From assembly GCF_001431045.1 (NCBI RefSeq), contig NZ_BCLE01000025.1, positions 1-53,571 on the forward strand: a DNA stretch of 53,571 nt, written 5' to 3'. Positions 18,573-26,070 of this stretch are shown here, one piece after another (the first letter of the stretch is position 1; each line of letters begins with the position of its first letter). The notes beneath the pieces are model-generated. The model saw nothing but the letters and a program-made list of their open reading frames with translations, was not told the origin of the DNA and did no database searches. The stretch is from Streptococcus orisasini. Lineage in GTDB: Bacteria > Bacillota > Bacilli > Lactobacillales > Streptococcaceae. A program made the translations under genes and the position numbers.

Positions 18573-18755
18573 GCAAATTAACTTTGCTTTTTTATCCAGT
18601 CAGAAAGTGATATCTCAGCCAAAAAATCCAGAAACAAAAGTTGATTCTTGTTTTTTAGATTGGCTGAAAAACATTGCCATCTAGGCAATGAACAATCACC
18701 TAATTAGTGGATAATACAATATTATACCACAAAGATATTTGTTGGCTAGTATTTA
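18573..18755 (-). promoter_or_regulatory. folT leader: promoter, terminator-like hairpin and long hairpin upstream of the riboswitch
   Basis: On the minus strand a TGGTATAAT extended -10 lies at 18721-18729. About 30 nt downstream CATTGCC-tagat-GGCAATG (18673-18691) is followed by five T, which looks like an early intrinsic terminator. Next, AGCCAA (about 18660) pairs with TTGGCT (about 18615) around an inner AAACAA/TTGTTT stem. The THF aptamer follows. Either the aptamer transcript starts after this terminator from a promoter I cannot identify, or the hairpin is an additional control step. The murF promoter (TGGTATAAT, 18756-18764) points the other way. Confidence 0.5.
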
Positions 18756-18764
18756 TGGTATAAT
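18756..18764 (+). promoter_or_regulatory. Extended -10 promoter of murF
   Basis: TGGTATAAT matches the extended -10 consensus, 51 nt before the murF start. It is divergent from the folT promoter and only about 30 bp away. Confidence 0.6.
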
Positions 18765-18815
18765 GGGCATAGTGATTTTAAATTAAATTAGAGTTTTCCT
18801 AAAAAGGATTTATGA

Positions 18816-20198
18816 ATGAAATTAAGTTTATATGAGGCAGCCAAAGCTGTTGGTGCCAAAAATGATGTGACCCATTTTGAAGATCTTGATCTTCATCAGA
18901 TTGAATTTGACAGCCGGAAAATTGTGTCAGGCGATCTTTTTTTACCGCTTAAGGGTGCGCGTGATGGCCATGATTTTATTGACATAGCCTTTGCAAACGG
19001 CGCAGCTGCTGTTTTTTCAGAACAAGACTTAGCTGGTACAAACCCCTACATTTTGGTTGATGACTGCTTAAAAGCTTTTCAGGATTTGGCTCAGTATTAC
19101 CTGAAAAAAATGCGTGTTGATGTGATTGCTGTGACAGGTTCAAACGGCAAGACAACGACCAAGGACATGATTGCAGATATTTTGGCCAGTACCTATAAAA
19201 CTTATAAGACCCAAGGTAATTACAATAACGAAATTGGCCTTCCTTATACGGTTTTGCATATGCCGGATGATACTGAAAAAATTGTTCTTGAAATGGGACA
19301 GGATCACCTTGGTGATATTGCGCTCTTATCTAATCTAGCTCATCCGCACATCGCTGTGGTGACACTGATTGGTGAGGCGCACTTAGAATTCTTCGGCAGC
19401 CGGGAAAAGATTGCCCAAGGAAAAATGCAGATTACGCAAGGAATGGACGGCCATGGTATTTTGATTGCACCGGCTGACAAGATTATCAATCAATTTCTGC
19501 CGGATAATCAAAAGGTTATTCGTTTTGGCTCTGACGCAGATATTTATGTGACAGAATTAGAAGAGCACAAAGATTTTCTAACCTTTAGCACTAACTTTTT
19601 GGAGCAGAGGGTTACCTTGCCTGTTACTGGCAAGTACAATGCTGCCAATGCTATGATTGCTGCTTATGTAGGCAAGCTGCTGAATGTGTCGGAAAAAAAG
19701 ATTATTGCTGCCTTGTCTGAACTTCAGCTGACCCACAACCGTACTGAGTGGAAAAAAGCTGTCAATGGGGCAGACATTCTTTCAGATGTCTACAATGCCA
19801 ATCCGACGGCCATGCGTTTGATTTTGGAAACTTTTTCGGCCATTCCAAGTAATGAAGGCGGTAAAAAAATTGCCGTTCTGGCAGACATGAAAGAGTTGGG
19901 GCCGGATTCTGTTCAGATGCATACCAATCTGATTACCAGTTTAAGTCCTGATGTTTTGGATACTGTGATTTTTTACGGGGACGATATTGCTGATTTGGCC
20001 CAGTTAGCCAGTCAGATATTTCCGCTGGGCAAGGTTTACTATTTCAAAAAGACAAAAGATCAGGATCAATTTGAAGAGCTGCTCAAACGGATTAAAGAAG
20101 TCTTGCAGCCTGAGGATCAAATCTTGCTTAAAGGGTCAAATTCAATGAATTTAGGCAAGGTCGTAACGTTTTTGGAGGCAGGTGAACTGCTGTCTTAA
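18816..20198 (+). CDS. murF: UDP-N-acetylmuramoyl-tripeptide--D-alanyl-D-alanine ligase
   Basis: MurF adds the D-Ala-D-Ala made by Ddl to the UDP-MurNAc tripeptide in the cytosol. The 460 residues have the Mur ligase order: an N-terminal UDP-binding domain with FDSRKIVSGDLFLPLKGARD, the P-loop VTGSNGKTTTKDM (about 106), a central ATPase with NYNNEIGLPYTVL, and a C-terminal domain with LSDVYNANPTAM. An overlapping ATG four bases upstream is in another frame. Monocistronic or co-transcribed with the next membrane-protein gene (50-bp gap, no terminator seen). Confidence 0.96.
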   Translation: MKLSLYEAAKAVGAKNDVTHFEDLDLHQIEFDSRKIVSGDLFLPLKGARDGHDFIDIAFANGAAAVFSEQDLAGTNPYILVDDCLKAFQDLAQYYLKKMRVDVIAVTGSNGKTTTKDMIADILASTYKTYKTQGNYNNEIGLPYTVLHMPDDTEKIVLEMGQDHLGDIALLSNLAHPHIAVVTLIGEAHLEFFGSREKIAQGKMQITQGMDGHGILIAPADKIINQFLPDNQKVIRFGSDADIYVTELEEHKDFLTFSTNFLEQRVTLPVTGKYNAANAMIAAYVGKLLNVSEKKIIAALSELQLTHNRTEWKKAVNGADILSDVYNANPTAMRLILETFSAIPSNEGGKKIAVLADMKELGPDSVQMHTNLITSLSPDVLDTVIFYGDDIADLAQLASQIFPLGKVYYFKKTKDQDQFEELLKRIKEVLQPEDQILLKGSNSMNLGKVVTFLEAGELLS

Positions 20199-20248
20199 TT
20201 TAATTATCAGACAGTAGTCTAGTTTGATAAATATTTTTGGAGAAAAAA

Positions 20249-21421
20249 ATGAATTTAATAAAAGAACAGTGGCGCTTTTTCTTAGAAAATAAAAATAAGG
20301 TTTACCAGTGTTTTTATACGATTGCACTTATAGCTGTCGTTTATACATATTCTTTTAAACGTTATATGGTAGATGATACTTATGTAGAATTTACTTTGTT
20401 TTCTCTGTTGCTGAGCCTTGTGACCTTTATCTGGCATCTTTATTTGCATAAATGGTCAAAGGAAAACTTATTTGCCATAATTGCAGTAGCTATCTGTTTG
20501 GTCTTACTGCCTTCTGAGTTTTATTTGATAGATTTTGCTCCGGATTTTTCCCTGCTGTCTTTTTTCTTGCTGTCCGTTTCGGTTGATCCCAAGCAGCCCA
20601 ATCTTGTTGCGATTATTTTTTATGCTAAAATTCTTTTAGCTATTGGAATTTTACTGTTTTACATCAGTGGCAAAATACCAGATGTTACCCTTTATAGGCC
20701 TGACAAGCATCTGGTTCGCCATTCTTATGGTTTTATACATCCCAATTCCTTGAGTATGTTTATCATAAGTTTGTTTTATGATTTTTCGCTCATGCGTAAA
20801 AAGATAGTGCCGGTATCTGAGGTTCTATGGCTGATTGTCTTAGGCCTTCTGGTTTTTTCAATTACAGATTCAAGGACAGGCCTTCTTATTTTTGCACTTA
20901 TCTTGGTTACCTCCTTGTTTAAAAAGCAGTTGCTGGCTTACAAGATATCAGGAAAATTTGTCTTTCAATCAATTGTTACGGTCTTTGTGCTTGGTACTCT
21001 AATTTCCTATTTTTACCAGTCTAAGTCGGCTGTTTTTGATTTTTTAAATTCAATATTGTCCGGCCGTCCGAGAAATGCTCATGCCTATATCAAGGCTTAC
21101 GGCTTTAAACTTTTACCTAGACGGGTTCCAGATCTGCACTATGCAAATGGCAGCAGAATCTTTAATGAGAATTACTATGTTGATTCTCTTATGCGTCAAG
21201 GAATACTGGTTTATCTTTTGTTTCCAATTATGATTGCCCTGCAGACTTTAAAGAAACGATTTACCCTTTACCATTTTATCTTGATTTTATCAGCTTTTCT
21301 GATAGCAATGGTCGAAGATTATGGTGTCAGTCTTGGTATTTGTACAATTTTACTGTTTAACTATTTTGCAGTTCCTGATCAAACATCGTATAGCACGGAA
21401 GAAATTCAAGATCTGAATTAG
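20249..21421 (+). CDS. Polytopic membrane protein, O-antigen ligase/polymerase (Wzy) like
   Basis: About 390 residues with roughly ten hydrophobic helices and a large extracytoplasmic loop between about 265 and 320 (SGRPRNAHAYIKAYGFKLLP). The motifs SYGFIHPNSLSMFI and ITDSRTGLLIFALI are typical of Wzy/WaaL-like enzymes, which join or ligate polysaccharide units outside the membrane. No other polysaccharide genes lie nearby, so it may act on a glycan encoded elsewhere. The ATG at 20249 follows TTGGAG; an upstream in-frame start at 20237 is less likely. The exact substrate is unknown. Confidence 0.72.
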   Translation: MNLIKEQWRFFLENKNKVYQCFYTIALIAVVYTYSFKRYMVDDTYVEFTLFSLLLSLVTFIWHLYLHKWSKENLFAIIAVAICLVLLPSEFYLIDFAPDFSLLSFFLLSVSVDPKQPNLVAIIFYAKILLAIGILLFYISGKIPDVTLYRPDKHLVRHSYGFIHPNSLSMFIISLFYDFSLMRKKIVPVSEVLWLIVLGLLVFSITDSRTGLLIFALILVTSLFKKQLLAYKISGKFVFQSIVTVFVLGTLISYFYQSKSAVFDFLNSILSGRPRNAHAYIKAYGFKLLPRRVPDLHYANGSRIFNENYYVDSLMRQGILVYLLFPIMIALQTLKKRFTLYHFILILSAFLIAMVEDYGVSLGICTILLFNYFAVPDQTSYSTEEIQDLN

Positions 21422-21446
21422 GCAGAAAGCTAAAGAGTAAGTTCAA

Positions 21447-22151
21447 ATGTATAAAATTAAAAGAAAGTTTATGATGAAGGCATTTTTAACTTCCCAGCAG
21501 ACTCAGCCGCCCGAGATTTCTCTTTTATGGTATCTTGTGATGATGGCTGTCTTGCTTTTACTGATTTATACTTCTGTTAAGTATTACCAAAATCCTATTT
21601 ATGTTAAGACCTTTAAGCTCTTTCAGGCTTTTCAGTTGGTGGCGCTCTATACTTGGTATGGGTTTGCAGCTATTCCCATTTCTAATAGTCTGCCGCTCTA
21701 TCACTGTCGTCTGGCTATGTTTGCTCTTTTACTGCTGCCTGACGGGACCAAGCTAAAGCAGTATTTTGCCTTGATGGGGGCAAGCGGAGCTATTTTTGCT
21801 TTAGGTTATCCTATCATGGATGCCTACAATTTCCCTCATATTACTGCTTTTTCGTTTATTATCGGCCATTATGCCCTATTGGTTAATGGCTTGGTTTATC
21901 TGCTTAACCATTATGAAAGTCGTCTTCTTAGCCGATATAGCATTATTGCTTATACATTGAGCCTCAATCTTTTTTTGGTTCTTGTCAATAAAGTAACTGG
22001 CGGCAACTATGGAATTCTGCGCTATACCCCTTTTATCACTCAAAGTGCTTTATGGATGAAGTATTTGGCCGTTTCCATGGTTTTAATAGCCATGCTGCTG
22101 CTGATTGATGAAATTTTCAAAAGAGTGAAAGAAAGAAAATTTGTTCTTTAA
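21447..22151 (+). CDS. YwaF/TIGR02206-type integral membrane protein
   Basis: A 234-residue protein with about seven membrane helices. The motif SLPLYHCRLAMFALLLLPD in the middle and GASGAIFALGYPIMD resemble the uncharacterised TIGR02206 (YwaF) family. The start is uncertain: ATG at 21447 gives MYKIKRKF; an in-frame ATG at 21471 starts at the second Met and omits a basic tail. It begins 25 bp after the Wzy-like gene and probably shares its transcript. Function unknown. Confidence 0.7.
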   Translation: MYKIKRKFMMKAFLTSQQTQPPEISLLWYLVMMAVLLLLIYTSVKYYQNPIYVKTFKLFQAFQLVALYTWYGFAAIPISNSLPLYHCRLAMFALLLLPDGTKLKQYFALMGASGAIFALGYPIMDAYNFPHITAFSFIIGHYALLVNGLVYLLNHYESRLLSRYSIIAYTLSLNLFLVLVNKVTGGNYGILRYTPFITQSALWMKYLAVSMVLIAMLLLIDEIFKRVKERKFVL

Positions 22152-22162
22152 AGAATTTATAG

Positions 22163-22198
22163 ACAGAAGAGTCCGTTAAAGATGTCCTTCTGTTTTTT
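22163..22198 (+). terminator. Terminator before prfC
   Basis: ACAGAAG (22163-22169) pairs with CTTCTGT and is followed by six T. Confidence 0.75.
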
Positions 22199-22351
22199 AT
22201 AGCAGCAGAAGGTTTGAAGATGATTGAAAAAAAGCTGAAAATTCAGTATACTAATAAGGCTGATATGCTAAAAATTTCAGGATTCATCATTGAACAAATC
22301 AATGCCTGACAAGCATCAAAAAATGTGTATGATAAACTAAAAAGAGGACTT

Positions 22352-23896
22352 ATGACTTTACAAGACGAAATTAAAAAACGCCGCACTTTTGCTATAATCA
22401 GTCACCCGGATGCCGGAAAGACGACCATTACTGAGCAGCTGCTCTATTTTGGCGGCGAAATCCGTGAAGCAGGAACAGTCAAAGGGAAAAAAACAGGCAC
22501 CTTTGCTAAATCAGACTGGATGGACATTGAAAAGCAGCGCGGTATTTCTGTGACCTCATCTGTTATGCAATTTGATTATGCGGGCAAGCGTGTTAATATC
22601 CTTGATACACCAGGGCACGAAGACTTTTCAGAAGACACCTACCGAACCCTCATGGCAGTGGATGCCGCAGTCATGGTTGTGGACTCGGCTAAGGGGATTG
22701 AAGCACAGACCAAAAAACTATTTGAGGTCGTTAAACATCGCGGAATCCCAGTCTTTACCTTTATGAACAAATTAGACCGTGATGGCCGGGAACCGCTGGA
22801 TCTTCTGGAAGAGCTCGAAGAGGTGCTGGGGATTGCTTCTTATCCGATGAATTGGCCAATTGGCATGGGAAAATCTTTTGAAGGCCTCTATGACTTGTAT
22901 AATAAACGTTTGGAGCTCTATAAGGGTGATGAGCGTTTTGCGGATTTTGCTAAAGGTGCAGAACTTTTTGCCAACAATCCTTTTTATGAGCAGGTCTTAG
23001 AAGATGTCGAATTGCTGCAGGAAGCCGGCAATGAATTTTCAAAAGAAGCTATTCTAAAAGGAGAACTGACGCCCGTCTTCTTTGGCTCTGCCCTGACTAA
23101 TTTCGGCGTTCAGACGTTCTTGGACTCCTTCTTGGAATTTGCGCCAGAACCGCATGGACATCAGACGGCTGATGGCCAGACGGTTGATCCGCTTAACAAA
23201 GATTTTTCTGGCTTTGTCTTCAAAATTCAAGCCAATATGGACCCTAGACACCGTGACCGGATTGCCTTTGTCCGTATTGTATCGGGTGAATTCGAACGTG
23301 GAATGTCAGTCAACCTTGCAAGAACCAAAAAGAGTGTCAAACTGTCAAACGTCACCCAGTTCATGGCTGAAAGCCGGGAAAATGTCACCAATGCTGTTGC
23401 TGGAGATATTATCGGGGTTTATGATACAGGAACCTATCAGGTCGGAGATACGCTCACAGTCGGCAAGAACAAATTTGAGTTCGAACCCCTGCCAACCTTT
23501 ACTCCAGAATTATTTATGAAGGTGGCTGCTAAAAATGTCATGAAGCAAAAGTCTTTCCATAAAGGCATTGAACAGCTGGTACAAGAAGGAGCTATCCAGC
23601 TCTATACAAATTATCAAACGGGTGAATACATGCTAGGAGCTGTTGGTCAATTGCAGTTTGAAGTTTTTAAACACCGCATGGAGAATGAATACAATGCAGA
23701 AGTTGTCATGACTTCAATGGGCAAAAAGACTGTCCGCTGGATTAAAGAAGAAGACCTTGATGAGCGCATGTCCTCCAGCCGCAATATCTTAGCGCGTGAT
23801 CGTTTTGATCAGCCTGTTTTCCTCTTTGAAAACGACTTTGCCCTGCGCTGGTTTGCGGATAAATACCCGGATGTTGAATTGGAAGAAAAGATGTAA
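22352..23896 (+). CDS. prfC: Peptide chain release factor 3
   Basis: RF3 is a GTPase that recycles RF1/RF2 from the ribosome. The 514 residues have G1 [15 protein letters not shown] (about 17), the switch segment with RGISVTSS, G3 [15 protein letters not shown], and G4 NKLDRDGR. Domain 2 and the RF3 C-terminal part ([33 protein letters not shown]) follow. The ATG at 22352 follows AAAGAGG. In S. mutans, as I recall, prfC also lies just before the spaP region, which anchors the adhesin island that follows. Confidence 0.96.
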   Translation: MTLQDEIKKRRTFAIISHPDAGKTTITEQLLYFGGEIREAGTVKGKKTGTFAKSDWMDIEKQRGISVTSSVMQFDYAGKRVNILDTPGHEDFSEDTYRTLMAVDAAVMVVDSAKGIEAQTKKLFEVVKHRGIPVFTFMNKLDRDGREPLDLLEELEEVLGIASYPMNWPIGMGKSFEGLYDLYNKRLELYKGDERFADFAKGAELFANNPFYEQVLEDVELLQEAGNEFSKEAILKGELTPVFFGSALTNFGVQTFLDSFLEFAPEPHGHQTADGQTVDPLNKDFSGFVFKIQANMDPRHRDRIAFVRIVSGEFERGMSVNLARTKKSVKLSNVTQFMAESRENVTNAVAGDIIGVYDTGTYQVGDTLTVGKNKFEFEPLPTFTPELFMKVAAKNVMKQKSFHKGIEQLVQEGAIQLYTNYQTGEYMLGAVGQLQFEVFKHRMENEYNAEVVMTSMGKKTVRWIKEEDLDERMSSSRNILARDRFDQPVFLFENDFALRWFADKYPDVELEEKM

Positions 23897-23971
23897 AAAA
23901 TAAGCTGTCCTATCAGATATCTTTCTGCTTCATAATTTCTGTGAAAGGAATAGTTGAACTGTTGAATTTTT

Positions 23972-24017
23972 AAGAGGCCTGATTTCTAAAGTTTTCCTCA
24001 TTCAGGCCTCTTAAAGT
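23972..24017 (+). terminator. Terminator of prfC
   Basis: AAGAGGCCTGA pairs with TTCAGGCCTCTT, followed by AAAGTTTTT. A second hairpin, TGAAGGAG with CTCCTTCA (24032-24053), lies just downstream with a T-rich tail. Confidence 0.8.
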
Positions 24018-24089
24018 TTTTCTAGAATTTTTGAAGGAGCATCCACTCCTTCATATTTCTTCAAAAATAAAAATGTAATAAGAGCAGTA

Positions 24090-24193
24090 ATACTCAATAA
24101 AAATCAAAAATAGATTAGGCGACGAGTTGCAGGCTATACCAGAATACGGCAAAGTGAAGGCAAGAACCTATAGTTTTGATTTTTGAAGAGTAT
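24090..24193. repeat. MITE-like streptococcal repeat with terminal inverted repeats
   Basis: The 104-bp element starts ATACTCAATAAAAATCAAAA and ends in the complement of ATACTCTTCAAAAATCAAAA, giving about 20-bp imperfect terminal inverted repeats. The interior contains GCGACGAGTTGCAGG and ATACGGCAA, phrases that I recognise from the abundant small non-coding repeats of S. pneumoniae and S. mutans that begin ATACTC. It has no coding capacity and lies in the 406-bp gap between prfC and the rrf2 gene. Confidence 0.75.
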
Positions 24194-24267
24194 AAAAGTA
24201 CGGTCTTTAGAGTTGCCGTTTTTTAAGTGACTGTTGGTTGGAATAAAAATGTTGTTGTCTTTTGTAA

Positions 24268-24273
24268 TATAAT
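24268..24273 (+). promoter_or_regulatory. -10 element of the Rrf2-family gene
   Basis: TATAAT 30 nt before the start codon; no convincing -35 at 17 bp. Confidence 0.4.
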
Positions 24274-24302
24274 AGTGAAAATCAATTAAGAAAAGAGTGA
24301 AA

Positions 24303-24776
24303 ATGAAACAGTCCGTACAATTTAGTGATGCCATTCATATCATGGTTTATGTGGCCTGTACCAATAATCCTGATTTTTTAAAAAGTGAAATGATTGCCTC
24401 CAGCATCAGAACCAATGCTTCTAATGTTCGTAAAATCATGGGTAATTTAAGAAGGGCTGGTTTGATTATCAGTCAGCGTGGTAAGGCACAACCACGATTA
24501 GCAAAAGATATCTCAGATATCACCCTATTAGATATTTTTGCGAGTCTGCCTGTCGAAAAGACCCTGCTGCAAGTAGACAAAAATACTAATGCTAACTGTA
24601 TTATTGGTGGTAGCATTCAGGAGGTTTTAACTGCCAGATATCAAGAAATACAAGAAGCAGCTGAAAAAGTAATGGCAAGTATTACCTTATCAGATATTAT
24701 GGCAGATTTCTCGCAAATTGTTGTACAAAGACATCCTGATTTTACTGAGGAGGTTAGGCGTTTTTTACCGGACTAA
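24303..24776 (+). CDS. Rrf2-family transcriptional regulator without Fe-S cysteines
   Basis: A 157-residue winged-helix protein with SVQFSDAIHIMVYVAC at the N-terminus, MIASSIRTNASNVRKIMGNLRRAGL as recognition region, and SQRGKAQPRLAKDISDITLLDI as the wing and linker of the Rrf2 family. The C-terminal region holds only one Cys (NANC), so the three-Cys cluster site of IscR/NsrR-type members is missing; this is like YwnA-type members that sense by other means. Such genes usually sit next to their target, but here the neighbours are a MITE and yjdF, and the target is unknown. The ATG at 24303 is preferred over a GTG at 24297. Confidence 0.87.
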   Translation: MKQSVQFSDAIHIMVYVACTNNPDFLKSEMIASSIRTNASNVRKIMGNLRRAGLIISQRGKAQPRLAKDISDITLLDIFASLPVEKTLLQVDKNTNANCIIGGSIQEVLTARYQEIQEAAEKVMASITLSDIMADFSQIVVQRHPDFTEEVRRFLPD

Positions 24777-24854
24777 ACAGCTATAGCAGTCCTGAAATTT
24801 ACAGGAAATTTTCATAAAAACTGTAAAATGCTGAAGAATCGTTAAGCAATAAAG

Positions 24855-24884
24855 AAAAAAAGCTGGCTGTGTTCGGCTTTTTTT
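24855..24884 (+). terminator. Terminator of the Rrf2 gene
   Basis: AAAAAAGC and GGCTTTTTTT frame a GC-containing loop; the remainder of 24777-24985 shows nothing else. Confidence 0.6.
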
Positions 24885-24987
24885 CAGTTTTCTGGCAGAA
24901 AATTGCGGATTTGTTTAGCCTTTCCTAGATTTCTCTGATAGAAAATGTAGATACTTAAGTGAGAAACTTTTGCTTCTACTCTGTTTT

Positions 24988-24996
24988 TGCTACAAT
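24988..24996 (+). promoter_or_regulatory. Promoter of the yjdF leader
   Basis: TGCTACAAT is an extended -10; a weak TTGCTT lies upstream. It would give a 140-nt leader before yjdF. Confidence 0.55.
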
Positions 24997-25001
24997 AGAA
25001 G

Positions 25002-25136
25002 TGGTATAAAAACACATTGCAGTTGGTAGTCTGCAAGCATCATTAGATGTCAGTAACCTTCCCTCCAAGGTCGTCCCATACCAAATAGTTATCATTGAAC
25101 AAGGGTTAAATTTCCTTGTTTCTTAGTTTGGAGGGA
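25002..25136 (+). ncRNA. yjdF-type riboswitch candidate
   Basis: The leader of yjdF is highly structured. TGGTAT (25002-25007) pairs with ATACCA (25078-25083) around three hairpins: TTGCAG/CTGCAA, CATC/GATG, and CCTT/AAGG (25057-25070) with the six-base loop CCCTCC. That loop is complementary to the ribosome site GGAGGG (25130-25135), so a pseudoknot could mask it. A further hairpin, AACAAGG with CCTTGTT (25098-25120), lies between. The yjdF RNA motif, reported to sense azaaromatic compounds, is known upstream of such genes; assignment here rests on gene context and architecture, not on a consensus alignment. Confidence 0.72.
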
Positions 25137-25141
25137 CTGGC

Positions 25142-25570
25142 ATGAAAATGACAGTTTATTTTGACGGTGCCTTTTGGGCAGCCTTGGTAGAATATACTGA
25201 TGCCAAGGGTCGGTATAAGGCCTTTCGCTATGTCTTTGGTAAGGAACCCAAAGATGAGGATGTCCTTGCTTTTATTTATGGAGATTTGGGGAAATGGCAG
25301 AGCAGGTATGCTCATATTGACACACATATTGAGGCAGGCAGCTCAGCTCTTTCGCCAAAGAAAAGCAATCCTAAGCGCATGCAGCGAGAAATTAATAAGG
25401 CCAAAAGAAGACCGATTGTTTCGACCAAAGCGCAACTGGCTATGCAGAAAATTCACGACAGCCTGAAAAAAGAGCGTAGTTCTCAAAGTAAACAGGAACG
25501 TGAAGCGGTCAAAGAACTTAGGTATCGGCAAAGGCAGGAAAAGCGCCGTCAGAAGAAAAAGGGACACTGA
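25142..25570 (+). CDS. yjdF: YjdF-family protein (DUF2992)
   Basis: A small protein of 142 residues. The conserved N-terminal half starts MTVYFDGAFWAALVEY and includes YVFGKEPKDEDVL; the C-terminal third is a very basic, probably helical tail rich in Lys, Arg, Gln and Glu. The biochemical function is unknown. Family members are controlled by the yjdF riboswitch, which responds to azaaromatic compounds, and have been suggested to help handle toxic heteroaromatics. The strong site GGAGGG sits 6 nt before the ATG and is predicted to be masked by the leader. Confidence 0.88.
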   Translation: MKMTVYFDGAFWAALVEYTDAKGRYKAFRYVFGKEPKDEDVLAFIYGDLGKWQSRYAHIDTHIEAGSSALSPKKSNPKRMQREINKAKRRPIVSTKAQLAMQKIHDSLKKERSSQSKQEREAVKELRYRQRQEKRRQKKKGH

Positions 25571-25579
25571 TGTGTCTTG

Positions 25580-25608
25580 AAAAACGAGTTCAGCAGAGCT
25601 CGTTTTTT
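25580..25608 (+). terminator. Terminator of yjdF
   Basis: AAAACGAG pairs with CTCGTTTT, followed by T residues. Confidence 0.85.
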
Positions 25609-25611
25609 AGA

Positions 25612-25970
25612 TAGGGCGAGTTACATTTCAAATTTTTGTTAAAGTTATATTAAATTATATTTCTGTTTAGTTACAACAACGACTAGGATGATATTCTTTG
25701 ATAGAAGGTAAGAAAAGAAGTAGAAGGCCACTAATGGATCAGCTAGGTATCATAATACAACGACATTCACCGCTACCTTATCATTAACTAATGATGTTAA
25801 AAAAGCATTATCATACAAATTAAAATAAAAAAAGTTTCCTACTTTTACTAGAAATGGAATTGGACAGGTGTTTATACAGATTCAAAAAGTCTTGATCTTG
25901 CATTTAAACATATAGCGTAAAACAGGACAGTTAAGCGATTTTTTGAGATTATAGTACTAATTAGTAAAAA
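25612..25970. other. AT-rich gap before the adhesin genes; possible gene remnant
   Basis: There is no intact gene in this roughly 360-bp stretch. One short stop-to-stop frame ending at about 25921 reads KWNWTGVYTDSKSLDLAFKH followed by two residues and a stop, which looks like the C-terminus of a lost protein. I do not recognise it. AT content is higher than in neighbouring genes. No terminal repeats or IS ends were found. Confidence 0.3.
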
Positions 25971-25984
25971 AATGAGCAAAAAGC

Positions 25985-26012
25985 TTGACACTTCAAATAA
26001 TAATGGTACAAT
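25985..26012 (+). promoter_or_regulatory. Promoter of antigen I/II gene 1
   Basis: A consensus TTGACA (25985-25990) and TACAAT (26007-26012) are 16 bp apart, with TG one base upstream of the -10. This predicts strong transcription. Confidence 0.8.
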
Positions 26013-26025
26013 TATATTCGTTGTA

Positions 26026-26052
26026 TGTTACAAAAATGTAATTTTTATTACA
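26026..26052 (+). promoter_or_regulatory. VicR/WalR-like direct repeat and overlapping inverted repeats
   Basis: TGTTAC-AAAAA-TGTAAT (26026-26042) fits the published VicR consensus TGTWAH-N5-TGTWAH exactly. It overlaps two inverted repeats, TTACA-aaaa-TGTAA and TGTAAT-tttt-ATTACA (26037-26052). It lies about 14 bp downstream of the -10, a position typical for repression. Regulator identity is inference. Confidence 0.5.
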
Positions 26053-26070
26053 ACTAGAAGAGGAATAGAG

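Noticed and set aside
25972..26070. N-terminal extension of antigen I/II gene 1 by 33 codons
   Set aside because: The upstream ATG lies before the -35 element, so it would not be in the transcript, and the signal peptide begins properly at 26071.
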